From contig JADKCA010000007.1 in the NCBI GenBank assembly GCA_016714795.1, positions 62,001 to 126,000 of the forward strand: 64,000 nucleotides of DNA. The letters run 5' to 3'. Position 1 is the first letter of the stretch; each line of letters opens with the position of its first letter. The translations under genes were made by a program, and so were the position numbers. Source of the stretch: Sphingomonadales bacterium (GTDB lineage: Bacteria; Pseudomonadota; Alphaproteobacteria; Sphingomonadales; Sphingomonadaceae). Below the pieces are notes generated by a model that worked only from the letters and a program-made list of their open reading frames with translations, did not search any database and was not told where the DNA came from. Positions 52,386-61,046 of this stretch are shown in pieces.

Positions 52386-53439
52386 AGCGCTGCCCGCCAC
52401 GATGCGGGCGGTGCTGCTCACCGGCTTTGGCGGGCCGGAACGGCTGGAGCTGCGCGACGATGTGCCCGTGCCCCAGCCGCGCGCGGGCGAAGTGCGGGTG
52501 AAAGTGGCGGCAGCGGGCGTCAACAACACCGATATCAACACGCGCATCGGCTGGTATTCCAAGGCTGTCGAAGCGGCGACCGATGAAGGCAGCGACGGCT
52601 TTGCCGAAGCGGGAGACGATGGCTGGTCTGGCAGCGCCTTCACCTTCCCGCGCATTCAAGGCGCGGATTGCTGCGGACGGATCGTGGCGGTAGGCGAGGG
52701 CGTTGAAGAGGAGCGCATCGGCGAACGCGTGCTGATCGATCCGCTGATCCGCGATGGCGATGGCAGCGTGCGCTATTTCGGATCCGAGATTGATGGCGGC
52801 TTTGCCGAATTTACCTGCGTGCCCGCGCGCAACGCGCTGCGGATCGAGAGCAGCTTGAGCGACGTCGAACTGGCGAGCTTCCCCTGCGCTTACTCGACTG
52901 CGGAAAATATCCTGACGCAGATTGGTCTGGTATCGGGCGAGCGCGTGCTGATCACCGGCGCGTCCGGCGGCGTGGGGGGTGCAACCGTGCAGCTCGCCAA
53001 GCGGCGCGGGGCCGAAGTGATTGCCATTTCAAGCGCGGACAAGGCGGATGCGGTGCGCGCGCTGGGGGCGGATCACATCGCGCTGCTCGATGCGCTGCTT
53101 GACGGGTTTGGGCCGGTTGATGCGGTGGTTGATGTGGTCGGCGGCGCGGCCTTCCCGGCTCTGCTTGATGCGCTGCGGCCCGGTGGCCGCTACGGCGTCT
53201 CTGGCGCAATTGCCGGGCCGATGGTCAACCTTGATCTGCGCACGCTTTACCTGAAGGATTTGCGCCTGATCGGCTGCACCGTACTGGAGCCGGAGGTGTT
53301 CCCCAATCTGATCGGCATCATCGAACGCGGCGAAATCCGTCCGGTGGTGGATGCGGTCTTCCCGCTCGCTGAAATCGGGGCTGCGCAAGAGGCGTTCGGG
53401 CAGAAGCGCCATGTGGGGAAGATCGTGCTGCGGGTTTAA
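52378..53439 (+). CDS. Quinone oxidoreductase/zinc-type alcohol dehydrogenase family protein
   Basis: 353-residue MDR protein: N-terminal GroES-like domain (MRAVLLTGFGGPERLELRD, AAAGVNNTDINTRIG, QGADCCGRIVAVGEG) and a Rossmann domain with VLITGASGGVGGATVQLAKR. It would reduce or oxidise an aldehyde/enone with NADPH. The GTG start overlaps the aldolase stop. It ends convergently with the LysR gene, overlapping by 4 bases. Confidence 0.87.
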   Translation: MTEALPATMRAVLLTGFGGPERLELRDDVPVPQPRAGEVRVKVAAAGVNNTDINTRIGWYSKAVEAATDEGSDGFAEAGDDGWSGSAFTFPRIQGADCCGRIVAVGEGVEEERIGERVLIDPLIRDGDGSVRYFGSEIDGGFAEFTCVPARNALRIESSLSDVELASFPCAYSTAENILTQIGLVSGERVLITGASGGVGGATVQLAKRRGAEVIAISSADKADAVRALGADHIALLDALLDGFGPVDAVVDVVGGAAFPALLDALRPGGRYGVSGAIAGPMVNLDLRTLYLKDLRLIGCTVLEPEVFPNLIGIIERGEIRPVVDAVFPLAEIGAAQEAFGQKRHVGKIVLRV

Positions 53440-54335
53440 CCGCCCCGTCCCCCGAAATCGGCAAAGCGCCCGATCAGCCAGCTGCGGAAGGCTGCAATCG
53501 CGGGGTCGCCGAGATCATCGGCGCGCAGTTTGAGGTAATAGCCGTAGCCATCCTCGATCACGCTATCATAGGGCGCGACGAGGCGGCCTTCGGCAATGTC
53601 GGGCGCGAACATATCCACATCGCCCAGCATCACTCCGCCCGAGGCCATCGCATAGCGCGCGACCGCCACGGATGTGTCGAACGCCAGCCCGCTCTGCGCC
53701 GTTTCGGTGATGTGATTGCGGCGCAGATAATCATTCCACAGCAGTTCGCGCGGCTGATTGTCGAGCTTCAGATGCAGCAATTCCTGGCTCGCCAGAAATG
53801 CGCCCATCGATTTGCCATGCGCTGCCTTGGCGGTTTCGGGCGAACAGAGCGGCTCAACCCGCACCATCCAGAGCAGATCGGTTACCCAGTCATCGATATT
53901 GGGGCGATCATAGACGATGGCCATATCAATCTCATTCTGCGGCAGGCCTGTGACGTTTGCGCTGTAGATATCGAGCCGGATATCAGGATGTTCGCGCCGG
54001 AATTCGCCCAACATCGGCATGAAGAGGAGCTGCAGAAAAGTGTGCGGCACATGCAGCCGCACCGCGCGCGCGGGCACCGATTCATCGCGGATCGCGTTCA
54101 TCGTCTGCTCGATCCGCTCGAAGGACTTGCCGACCACGCCCAGCAATTCCTGCCCCGCAGGCGTGAGCGACAGGCGGCCGGAATCGCGCTCGAACAATTG
54201 CTTGCCCAGCAGGTCCTCCAGCGCACCGACATGGCGGCTCATCGCGCTTTGCGAGACAGACAAAAGGCTCGCGCCGCCGGTAAAGCTCAGCTGCTTGCCC
54301 ACGGCTTCAAACGCACGCAAGGCATTGAGCGGCAA
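53436..54335 (-). CDS. LysR-family regulator (GcvA type)
   Basis: 299 residues from a TTG at 54335. The GcvA-type opening LPLNALRAFEAVGKQLSFTG, helix-turn-helix (VSQSAMSRHVGALEDLLG) and effector domain are clear. The frame continues upstream 11 codons (SKLTKLSRRW) to an ATC at 54368 that sits just after GGAGGG, so the true start may be there if the codon was ATG or is used atypically. It is divergent from the Rieske-sox operon and is its likely regulator. Confidence 0.85.
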   Translation of the reverse strand: MPLNALRAFEAVGKQLSFTGGASLLSVSQSAMSRHVGALEDLLGKQLFERDSGRLSLTPAGQELLGVVGKSFERIEQTMNAIRDESVPARAVRLHVPHTFLQLLFMPMLGEFRREHPDIRLDIYSANVTGLPQNEIDMAIVYDRPNIDDWVTDLLWMVRVEPLCSPETAKAAHGKSMGAFLASQELLHLKLDNQPRELLWNDYLRRNHITETAQSGLAFDTSVAVARYAMASGGVMLGDVDMFAPDIAEGRLVAPYDSVIEDGYGYYLKLRADDLGDPAIAAFRSWLIGRFADFGGRGG

Positions 54336-54492
54336 CCAGCGCCTGCTGAGTTTGGTAAGCTTGCTGATCGGACCCTCCTTGCGCGCCGCACCCCCGGCAT
54401 TCGCAGCTTTTCAGATAGCGGCATGAATAATTCTTACTTGGCGCAAACGCATCGACCGGTCAAACATGCGCGTCAAGGAGTGCGGCATTACC
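54336..54492. promoter_or_regulatory. Divergent region, LysR / Rieske-sox operon
   Basis: 157 bases between the LysR gene and the Rieske gene. The AT-rich part around 54408-54440 is the likely promoter zone and a place for LysR binding. AAGGAG at 54473-54478 lies 14 bases before the chosen Rieske start. Confidence 0.45.
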
Positions 54493-55710
54493 ATGAGTGA
54501 ATTTGATATCGGGTTTTTCGGCGCTCAGCTTGATCAGCGCCGCCCGGACCATGCCTTGCCGCAAGCGCTCTACACCGATGCAACCTCCTTCGCGTTTGAC
54601 ATGGAGGCGATCTATCGCCGCAGCTGGCTGATGATCGGCATGGAATGCGAACTCGCTAAGCCGGACAGCTATATCGCGAGCCTGATCGGGCGCTGGCCGG
54701 TGATCATTACGCGTGACCGTGCCGGGGAGATTCACGCGTTCCACAACAGCTGCCGTCATCGCGGCTCGATCCTCTGCGCGCCGGGCATGGGGTCAGCGCC
54801 AAAGCTCGTCTGCCCCTATCACCGCTGGACCTACAATCTGGATGGATCACTGTTCGCCGCGATGCGGATGCCCGAGGGGTTCGACAAGGCTGAGCACGGC
54901 CTGAAGCCGATTGCGCTGCGCCGCGCGGGCGGTGCGCTCTTCATCTGCCTGGCCGATGAACCGCCGCCGTTCGACGAGTTTGGCAGCAAGTTTGAAGCCT
55001 ATGCCGGGCCGCTCGATTTCGCCAACATGAAGCTCGCCGCGACCGACCTGATGGTCGAGCAGGCGAACTGGAAGCTGGTGATGGAAAACGCCCGCGAATG
55101 CTATCACTGCCCCACGGGCCATCCGGAACTCGGCACCTCCTTCCCGGTGCATATGAAGCGCCATTTCGAACCGCGTGATGCAGACCGCGAAGCGGCGTTT
55201 ACCGCGGCGATGGATGCCGCAGGCCTGCCGCATGCCGCGCAGGAAGGGGATTGGTGGCAGATCGCGCGCTTTGCACTCAATGAAGGCTCCAGCTCGATCA
55301 GCATGGACGGCCAGCCGCTGGTGAAGAAGCTGCTGGTGGAAGCCAATGGCGGCAATGTCGGATCACTGCGCTGGGCGATTGATCCGCACCTGTTCGCGCA
55401 CGCAACAGCAGACGTCGTGTTCACCTTCAGCTGCATGCCCGTTTCAGCCACTGAAACGCATGTCTTCAGCAAATGGTTCGTCCATAAGGATGCGGTCGAA
55501 GGAGTGGACTATGACGTGCCCGCGCTCAAGGAACTCTGGGTGAAAACCAATCAGCAGGATCGCGAGCTCGCCGAGAATAATCATCGCGGCATTCTCAGCC
55601 CCGGCTATACGCCCGGGCCTTATTCGCAGGAGGCGGAATCCATGGCGCAACGCTTTACGGACTGGTACTCTGCGCAGGCTCGCGCCTATGTTGATGCCCA
55701 TGTCAACTGA
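54493..55710 (+). CDS. Rieske non-heme iron oxygenase, betaine-demethylase type
   Basis: 405 residues. The Rieske 2Fe-2S site is CRHRGS with CPYHRWTYNLDG (CxH and CxxH). The mononuclear iron site is ENARECYHCPTGHPEL with two His, and a carboxylate further on. The overall make-up matches GbcA (glycine betaine) and stachydrine demethylases, which cleave N-methyl groups oxidatively, releasing formaldehyde. No reductase partner (GbcB type) is adjacent, so one must come from elsewhere. The ATG at 54493 precedes the homologous region. First gene of the right-edge operon. Confidence 0.88.
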   Translation: MSEFDIGFFGAQLDQRRPDHALPQALYTDATSFAFDMEAIYRRSWLMIGMECELAKPDSYIASLIGRWPVIITRDRAGEIHAFHNSCRHRGSILCAPGMGSAPKLVCPYHRWTYNLDGSLFAAMRMPEGFDKAEHGLKPIALRRAGGALFICLADEPPPFDEFGSKFEAYAGPLDFANMKLAATDLMVEQANWKLVMENARECYHCPTGHPELGTSFPVHMKRHFEPRDADREAAFTAAMDAAGLPHAAQEGDWWQIARFALNEGSSSISMDGQPLVKKLLVEANGGNVGSLRWAIDPHLFAHATADVVFTFSCMPVSATETHVFSKWFVHKDAVEGVDYDVPALKELWVKTNQQDRELAENNHRGILSPGYTPGPYSQEAESMAQRFTDWYSAQARAYVDAHVN

Positions 55711-56959
55711 TCCGAAATCGGGCTACCGCCCTGAAACGCTGGCCGTGGCGCACGGCTATGATCCGGCCATGGGGATGTGGGCGGCCAAGCCCCCCATCTT
55801 CATGTCGTCCACTTTCGCTTATCCGTCCGCGCAATATGCCAAGGATGTGCATGAGGCGTTTTTCGACGGAACCGGCCCGATGGTGGGCACCACGCACCAC
55901 ATCTATTCGCGGCTGGGCCATCCCGGACTCGACTTTCTCGAAACACGTCTCGCGGCGATGGACGGGGCGGAAGCCTCTGCGGCGTTCGCAAGCGGCATGG
56001 CTGCGCATTCGGCGATTGGCCTCGCCTTCATGCGCCCGGGAGACAGCATGATCCATGGCCGCCCCATCTATGGCGGGGTGGACATGCTCTACAATCAGGT
56101 GCTCGCTGATTTCGGCACGCACAGCGCGGCCTATCTTGACGGCACTGATGAGGCGGACGTGCGACGTGCAGCGGATGAGGCGATGGCCAAAGGCCCGCTC
56201 AAGCTGATCGTGGCCGAAACCCCCGCCAATCCCACAGCAGCGATGGTCGATCTGGCGCTGATGGTGCGGCTGGCGGACGATGTCGGCGCGAAGCAAGGGC
56301 ATCGCCCGCTGGTGGTGGTGGATAACACTTTCCTCGGCCCGTTCGCGCAGCGGCCCATCGAAATCGGCGTCGATCTCAACATGACCTCGCTCACCAAATA
56401 TTGCGCGGGGCATAGCGATCTGCTGGCAGGCGGTGTGAGCGGAAAAGCGGAGCTGATCGAGAAGCTGCGCTTCCAGCGCGTCGTCTGGGGCAGCGCGCTT
56501 GATCCGTTTACCGCCTGGCTGCTGCTGCGCTCGATGGAGTCGGTCGCCGTCCGCACCGAGCGCGCGATGGAGAATGCCCGCGCGGTCGCCGAATGGCTGC
56601 GCGATCATCCCAAGGTGGCGGGCGTCACCTATCTGGGCTTTTTGCCCGAAGGATCACGGCCGCGCGCCGTATTTGATCGCCAGTGCACGGCGGCAGGCTC
56701 CACCTTCTCCTTCACGCTCCACGGTGGCGAGGCGGAGGCCTTCCGCATGCTCGATCAGTTGAAGCTGGTGCGGCTGGCGGTGAGTCTCGGCGGATCGGAA
56801 TCGCTCATCTGCCATTCGGCGAGCACCACGCACTATGCGATCTCGCCCGGCAAAAGGCTGGAAGGCGGCATCACCGATGGCACAATGCGGCTTTCGGTTG
56901 GGCTGGAACATAAGGACGATCTGATCGCCGATCTGGCGCAGGCATTGGAGGCGGTATGA
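55700..56959 (+). CDS. Cys/Met metabolism PLP-dependent lyase family protein
   Basis: 419 residues of the cystathionine gamma-synthase/methionine gamma-lyase fold: YSRLGHPGLDFLETRLAAMD, AAFASGMAAHSAIGLAF, GRPIYGGVDMLYNQVL, the PLP-phosphate/Asp region VVVDNTFLGPFAQRP, and the Schiff-base lysine in SLTKYCAGHSDLLAGG. It performs gamma-elimination or replacement on an amino acid. The ATG at 55700 overlaps the Rieske stop. Presence in a demethylation operon hints at an N-methylated or S-containing amino-acid substrate. Confidence 0.87.
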   Translation: MSTDPKSGYRPETLAVAHGYDPAMGMWAAKPPIFMSSTFAYPSAQYAKDVHEAFFDGTGPMVGTTHHIYSRLGHPGLDFLETRLAAMDGAEASAAFASGMAAHSAIGLAFMRPGDSMIHGRPIYGGVDMLYNQVLADFGTHSAAYLDGTDEADVRRAADEAMAKGPLKLIVAETPANPTAAMVDLALMVRLADDVGAKQGHRPLVVVDNTFLGPFAQRPIEIGVDLNMTSLTKYCAGHSDLLAGGVSGKAELIEKLRFQRVVWGSALDPFTAWLLLRSMESVAVRTERAMENARAVAEWLRDHPKVAGVTYLGFLPEGSRPRAVFDRQCTAAGSTFSFTLHGGEAEAFRMLDQLKLVRLAVSLGGSESLICHSASTTHYAISPGKRLEGGITDGTMRLSVGLEHKDDLIADLAQALEAV

Positions 56960-58410
56960 CGCGCACAATCGACCCGCATGCGATTGACGGGAAATTCCCT
57001 GCTCCTGCCACGCGCTTCGACGTGGTGGTGGTGGGCGCCGGGCGCAGCGGCACGGCAGCGGCGCTCACGGCGGCACAGGCTGGCCAGTCCGTACTGCTGG
57101 TCGATGAGAACCCCGTGCCCGGCCATCAGATCGGCAATGACGTGCCGCTCTATTTCGGCGGTCGCGCGACGGCAGCGACGCAGAACAGCGAGCGGATGCT
57201 GGAAACATTGTTCATGAATACGCCCGATCTTGAGGCCGTGATTGAAGCAGGCGTCGAACTGCTGCTCGGCACCTGTGCCTGGGGCGTGTATCGTAACGGC
57301 CCGCTGGTCGGCAGCTTGCCGGGGCAGGTGGTCGCGCTGGCGGATGGCGAACGCTCGTGGCTGGTGGGCTTTGACCGGCTGGTGCTGGCAACCGGCGCGC
57401 GCGATTTGCCGATGGCCTTTCCCGGCTGGAGCCAGCCCGGCGTGATGGGTGCGGCGGCGCTCAAGAAGCTGCTCACCCGCTATGATGCCTTTGCCGGAAA
57501 GCGCGTCCTGATCGCTGGCTCGCATGATCTGGCGCTAGAGACCGCGTTGCTCGCCCACGCCAAGGGGCTAGATGTGGCCGGACTGATTGAGGTGCGTGAT
57601 GCACCGCAAGGTGCGGCTGATCTGGTCGCGCAAGTCGAGGCGGCTGGCATTGCCATCCATTGCGGCGTGCATCCGGTTGAAGCCAAGGGTGGGATTGACG
57701 GGGTGGAGCGCGTCATTCTCTCCGATGGCAGTAGCGTGGATTGCGATACGCTGGTGATGGCCATCGGATTGGTGCCGATGATCGAGCTCGCCGATGCGCT
57801 GGGCAGCGCGCGGACGTTTGATGCCAAGCGCGGCGGGCATATCCCGCTGGAAGATGGCGCAATTACTGCGGTCGGTTCGTGCGCAGGGCTGGCTGATACG
57901 GGCTTCGATCATAGCGCTTACCGCTTTGACTGGCTCAACGCGCTGGGCGGCGCATGCGGGGGTGATACGATTATCTGCCAATGCGAGGAGGTGACGCTCT
58001 CCGATCTGCTTGGCGTGCAACCGCCGCGCTATCTGGAGCGTTCGCCCATCATGCAGGCGCGGTCACTCAAATCCCTGCTTGAAGACGGCCCGCCCAATCA
58101 GGATCAGATCAAGCGGCTGACACGCTCTGGCATGGGTGCGTGCCAAGGGCGGCGCTGCCGCGATCAGGTGGCGATGATGCTGGCGGTTGAGGCCGGGAGC
58201 GAACTTGCCGCCCTCCCCCTCGCCACGCACCGCGCGCCGGTGCGGCCGCTGCCGCTCAAGATCATCGCCGACTGGGAGGAGAGCGAGGAAATGCGCGCCG
58301 GATGGGATGTGTGGATGGGCATTCCCACGCAGTGGGTGCCCTATGCCGATATCGGCACGCCCTATGAGGAAGAGAACCGGCGTGTGCTGGGCGGGAATAT
58401 GAGCCTGTGA
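56956..58410 (+). CDS. FAD dehydrogenase subunit with BFD-type 2Fe-2S domain (HcnB/opine oxidase-like)
   Basis: 484 residues. NAD/FAD motif VVVVGAGRSGTAAALTAAQAG, second dinucleotide fold (KRVLIAGSHDLALETALL), and a BFD-like cluster site CQCEEVTLSDLL with GACQGRRCRDQ. It resembles the alpha subunit of hydrogen-cyanide-synthase/opine or D-hydroxyproline dehydrogenases, which work with a DAO-type beta subunit, found directly downstream. The start overlaps the PLP gene stop (ATGA). Confidence 0.85.
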   Translation: MTRTIDPHAIDGKFPAPATRFDVVVVGAGRSGTAAALTAAQAGQSVLLVDENPVPGHQIGNDVPLYFGGRATAATQNSERMLETLFMNTPDLEAVIEAGVELLLGTCAWGVYRNGPLVGSLPGQVVALADGERSWLVGFDRLVLATGARDLPMAFPGWSQPGVMGAAALKKLLTRYDAFAGKRVLIAGSHDLALETALLAHAKGLDVAGLIEVRDAPQGAADLVAQVEAAGIAIHCGVHPVEAKGGIDGVERVILSDGSSVDCDTLVMAIGLVPMIELADALGSARTFDAKRGGHIPLEDGAITAVGSCAGLADTGFDHSAYRFDWLNALGGACGGDTIICQCEEVTLSDLLGVQPPRYLERSPIMQARSLKSLLEDGPPNQDQIKRLTRSGMGACQGRRCRDQVAMMLAVEAGSELAALPLATHRAPVRPLPLKIIADWEESEEMRAGWDVWMGIPTQWVPYADIGTPYEEENRRVLGGNMSL

Positions 58411-59531
58411 GCGCGCAAAAGATTGTCGTCGTCGGCGGGGGCGTGTCGGGGCTGAGCGCGGCGTGGTGGCTGGCGCGCTCGGGCGTATCGGTGACGCTGC
58501 TCGACAAGGGCATCATCGGCTGGGAAGCCTCGGGCCGCAATGGCGGCGGCTGCTCGCACTATCAAAGCCCGCTGTTCAAGGAAGAGCAGCGCCTCTGGCC
58601 GCAGATGGATGAATTGCTGGGCTATCCCACCGAATTCAGTCCCGAACGCATCGTGATGGCGGTGACGCCGCGCCAGCTGGAACAATATCACTACATCGCG
58701 CAGATGAACAACCGGTTGGGCCAGCGTGTCGATGTGCTCGACCCTCAACAGGTGCGCGAGGCGGTGCCGCTGGCGGGCGACAATTGTCTGGGCGGCATCC
58801 ATTATCGTTTCGGCGGCCATGCCAACCCGCACCGCGCGGTGCAGGCCTATGCCTGGGCGCTTCAGGATCTCGGCGGAACGATCATCCAGCATGCGCCTGC
58901 AACGGGCTTCCGCACATCCGGCGGCGCTGTGACGGCGGTTGAAAGCACCAAGGGCGTGCATGAATGCGATGCGGTGGTGATCGCCGCTGGCCCGCAGACC
59001 AGCAGCCTGCTGGCCAAGCTCGACATCGCCATGCCGCTTGCCGCCGCGCGCGCGGAAATGATCGTCACCGAACCCGCGCCCATGATGAAACTCGGCGGAG
59101 TGGACGGCAACGGCCTGTACGGGCGTCAGACGCTGCGCGGCAATCTGGCTTACGGCGGCGGCCCGCATGAATGGGTGGAGTTTGGCGAGCTCGGCCCCAG
59201 TGCTCGGCCCGCAACGCCGCTCACGCGCAATCTCGCGCGGCGCGTGGCAGAGCTTTTGCCGGGTGCCGCGCACCTCAACGTCATCCGGAGCTGGGCCGGT
59301 GTGATCGAAATGACGCCCGATGGCCGCCCGATCATCGACAAGCGCGGCAATGTGACGTTTTGCACCATGTCCGGCGTCGGCTTCGGCCTCTCGCCCGCGT
59401 CCGGCCATGCGATCCGCGATCTGGTGCTGGAGGGGGCGTGCAGCTTCACCGACATCGACAAGCTCGGGCTTTCGCGCTTTGAGGGCATTGCGGACGACTG
59501 GCGGACGGCAAAAGGCTGGCTGCCGCTCTGA
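58407..59531 (+). CDS. DAO-family FAD oxidoreductase (beta partner of the preceding subunit)
   Basis: 374 residues: IVVVGGGVSGLSAAWWLARSG, WEASGRNGGGCSHYQSP and the C-terminal WAGVIEMTPDGRPIIDKRG with GVGFGLSPASGHAI. It oxidises a secondary amine or amino acid. GTG start fused to the preceding stop. With the HcnB-like protein it probably forms a membrane-linked amine dehydrogenase acting before sarcosine oxidase. Confidence 0.87.
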   Translation: MSAQKIVVVGGGVSGLSAAWWLARSGVSVTLLDKGIIGWEASGRNGGGCSHYQSPLFKEEQRLWPQMDELLGYPTEFSPERIVMAVTPRQLEQYHYIAQMNNRLGQRVDVLDPQQVREAVPLAGDNCLGGIHYRFGGHANPHRAVQAYAWALQDLGGTIIQHAPATGFRTSGGAVTAVESTKGVHECDAVVIAAGPQTSSLLAKLDIAMPLAAARAEMIVTEPAPMMKLGGVDGNGLYGRQTLRGNLAYGGGPHEWVEFGELGPSARPATPLTRNLARRVAELLPGAAHLNVIRSWAGVIEMTPDGRPIIDKRGNVTFCTMSGVGFGLSPASGHAIRDLVLEGACSFTDIDKLGLSRFEGIADDWRTAKGWLPL

Positions 59532-60786
59532 TGGGTCGATATTCCGCCCTCTCGCTGCTGCGCGGTGCGTTCAATGGCCAGAGCCATTGGCAACCTGCTT
59601 GGCGTGATCCGGAACCCAAGACGCATTATGACGTGATCGTCATCGGCGGCGGTGGGCATGGCTTGCCACCGCTTATTATCTCGCCAACGTGCACGGCATC
59701 CGCAATGTGGCGGTGCTGGAAAAGGGCTATATCGGCGGCGGCAATACCGGGCGGAACACCACGCTCGTCCGCTCCAACTACCGGCAGAAGCCGCTCCACG
59801 ATTTCTTCGAATTTGGTCTGAAGATGTGGGAGCAGCTGTCCGACGAACTGAATTATAATGTCATGTTCTCCCCGCGTGGCGCGATGTTTCTTGGCCATTC
59901 GGATTCGGACATGATCAAGCTCGCCGAGCGCGGCGATGCCATGCGGGCGAGCGGGATTGATGTCGAACTGCTCACGCGCGAACAGGTGGCAAAGATCGAG
60001 CCGCTGCTTGATATGTCGCGCGGTGCACGCTTCCCCATCGTCGGCGGATTGACCCAAAGACGCGGCGGCACCGCGCGGCATGACGCTGTGGCGTGGGGCT
60101 ATGCGCGCGCCGCGGACAGACTTGGCGTGGATATCATCCAGAAGTGCGAAGTGACGGGCTTTGTCCGAGACGGAGACGCCGTGATCGGTGTGGAAACCAC
60201 ACGCGGGCGGATCGGCGCGGGGCGCGTCGGCATCTGTGTGGCCGGGCATAGCGGCCATGTCGCGGCGATGGCGGGCCTCAAGCTGCCGATTGAATCGCAG
60301 ACCTTGCAGGCACTCGTCACCGAAGGCGTCAAGCCGATGGTGAAGAGCGTCGTCATGTCGCAATCTTTGCACTGCTACATCAGTCAGTCGGACAAGGGCG
60401 GCATCGTGATGGGCGGCGATCCCGACAATTGGCCGAGCTATGCCCAGCGCGGCAATCCGATGGTCACGCATTTCGCCATCGCCAATGCCATCGCGCTGAT
60501 CCCCGCGCTCTCGCGTTTGCGGATGCTGCGCACATGGGCGGGCGTGACGGACATGAGCTTTGATGGCTCGCCGATCATCGGGACAACGCCGGTGCCCAAT
60601 CTCTATCTCAATGGCGGCTGGTGCTATGGCGGGTTCAAGGCGACGCCCGCTTCCGGCTATACTTATGCCCATACGCTCGCGACAGGCGCGCCGCATTCGC
60701 TCAACGCCCCCTTCGTGCTCGACCGCTTCGTGCAGGGAGCGACGATTGACGAAAACGGGAGCGGCCCGATGCCGAACAGCCGATGA
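59531..60786 (+). pseudogene. soxB: Sarcosine oxidase beta subunit, second copy, one frameshift
   Basis: Two frames join into one SoxB. The first (59531-59821) gives the N-terminus and VIGGGGHGL, then loses homology. The second is homologous right after: HGIRNVAVLEKGYIGGGNTG, NTTLVRSNYRQKPLHD, TQRRGGTARHDAVAWGYARA, GVTDMSFDGSPIIG. A missing G near 59664 restores the glycine-rich FAD motif and a protein of about 418 residues. If the break is real, the FAD-binding motif is cut and the copy is dead. The start overlaps the DAO stop (TGATG). Confidence 0.9.
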
Positions 60787-61046
60787 TGCTGATCCCCTGC
60801 CCCCATTGCGGCCCGCGCGCGCAGGACGAGTTTGTTTATGACCGCACGATGGACTCCATCGTCGCGCTCGACGCCGCGCCCGAAGAGACGATGGAGACAC
60901 TCTTCACGCGCACCAATCCGCGCGGGGTAGATGAGGAGCTGTGGCGGCATAGTTTCGGCTGCCGCGCCTGGCTGGTCATGCGTCGCCACCGTGTGACAAA
61001 CGAGATTGAGGCCGTCCGCGCTGTGGGGCCGGAGGCGCTGCCGTGA
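60783..61046 (+). CDS. soxD: Sarcosine oxidase delta subunit, second copy
   Basis: 87 residues: LIPCPHCGPRAQDEFVYDR with CPHC, and ELWRHSFGCRAWLVMRRHR. It is shorter and diverged from the left copy. Start overlaps the soxB2 stop (two ATGs in tandem); the stop overlaps the soxA2 GTG. Confidence 0.9.
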   Translation: MMLIPCPHCGPRAQDEFVYDRTMDSIVALDAAPEETMETLFTRTNPRGVDEELWRHSFGCRAWLVMRRHRVTNEIEAVRAVGPEALP

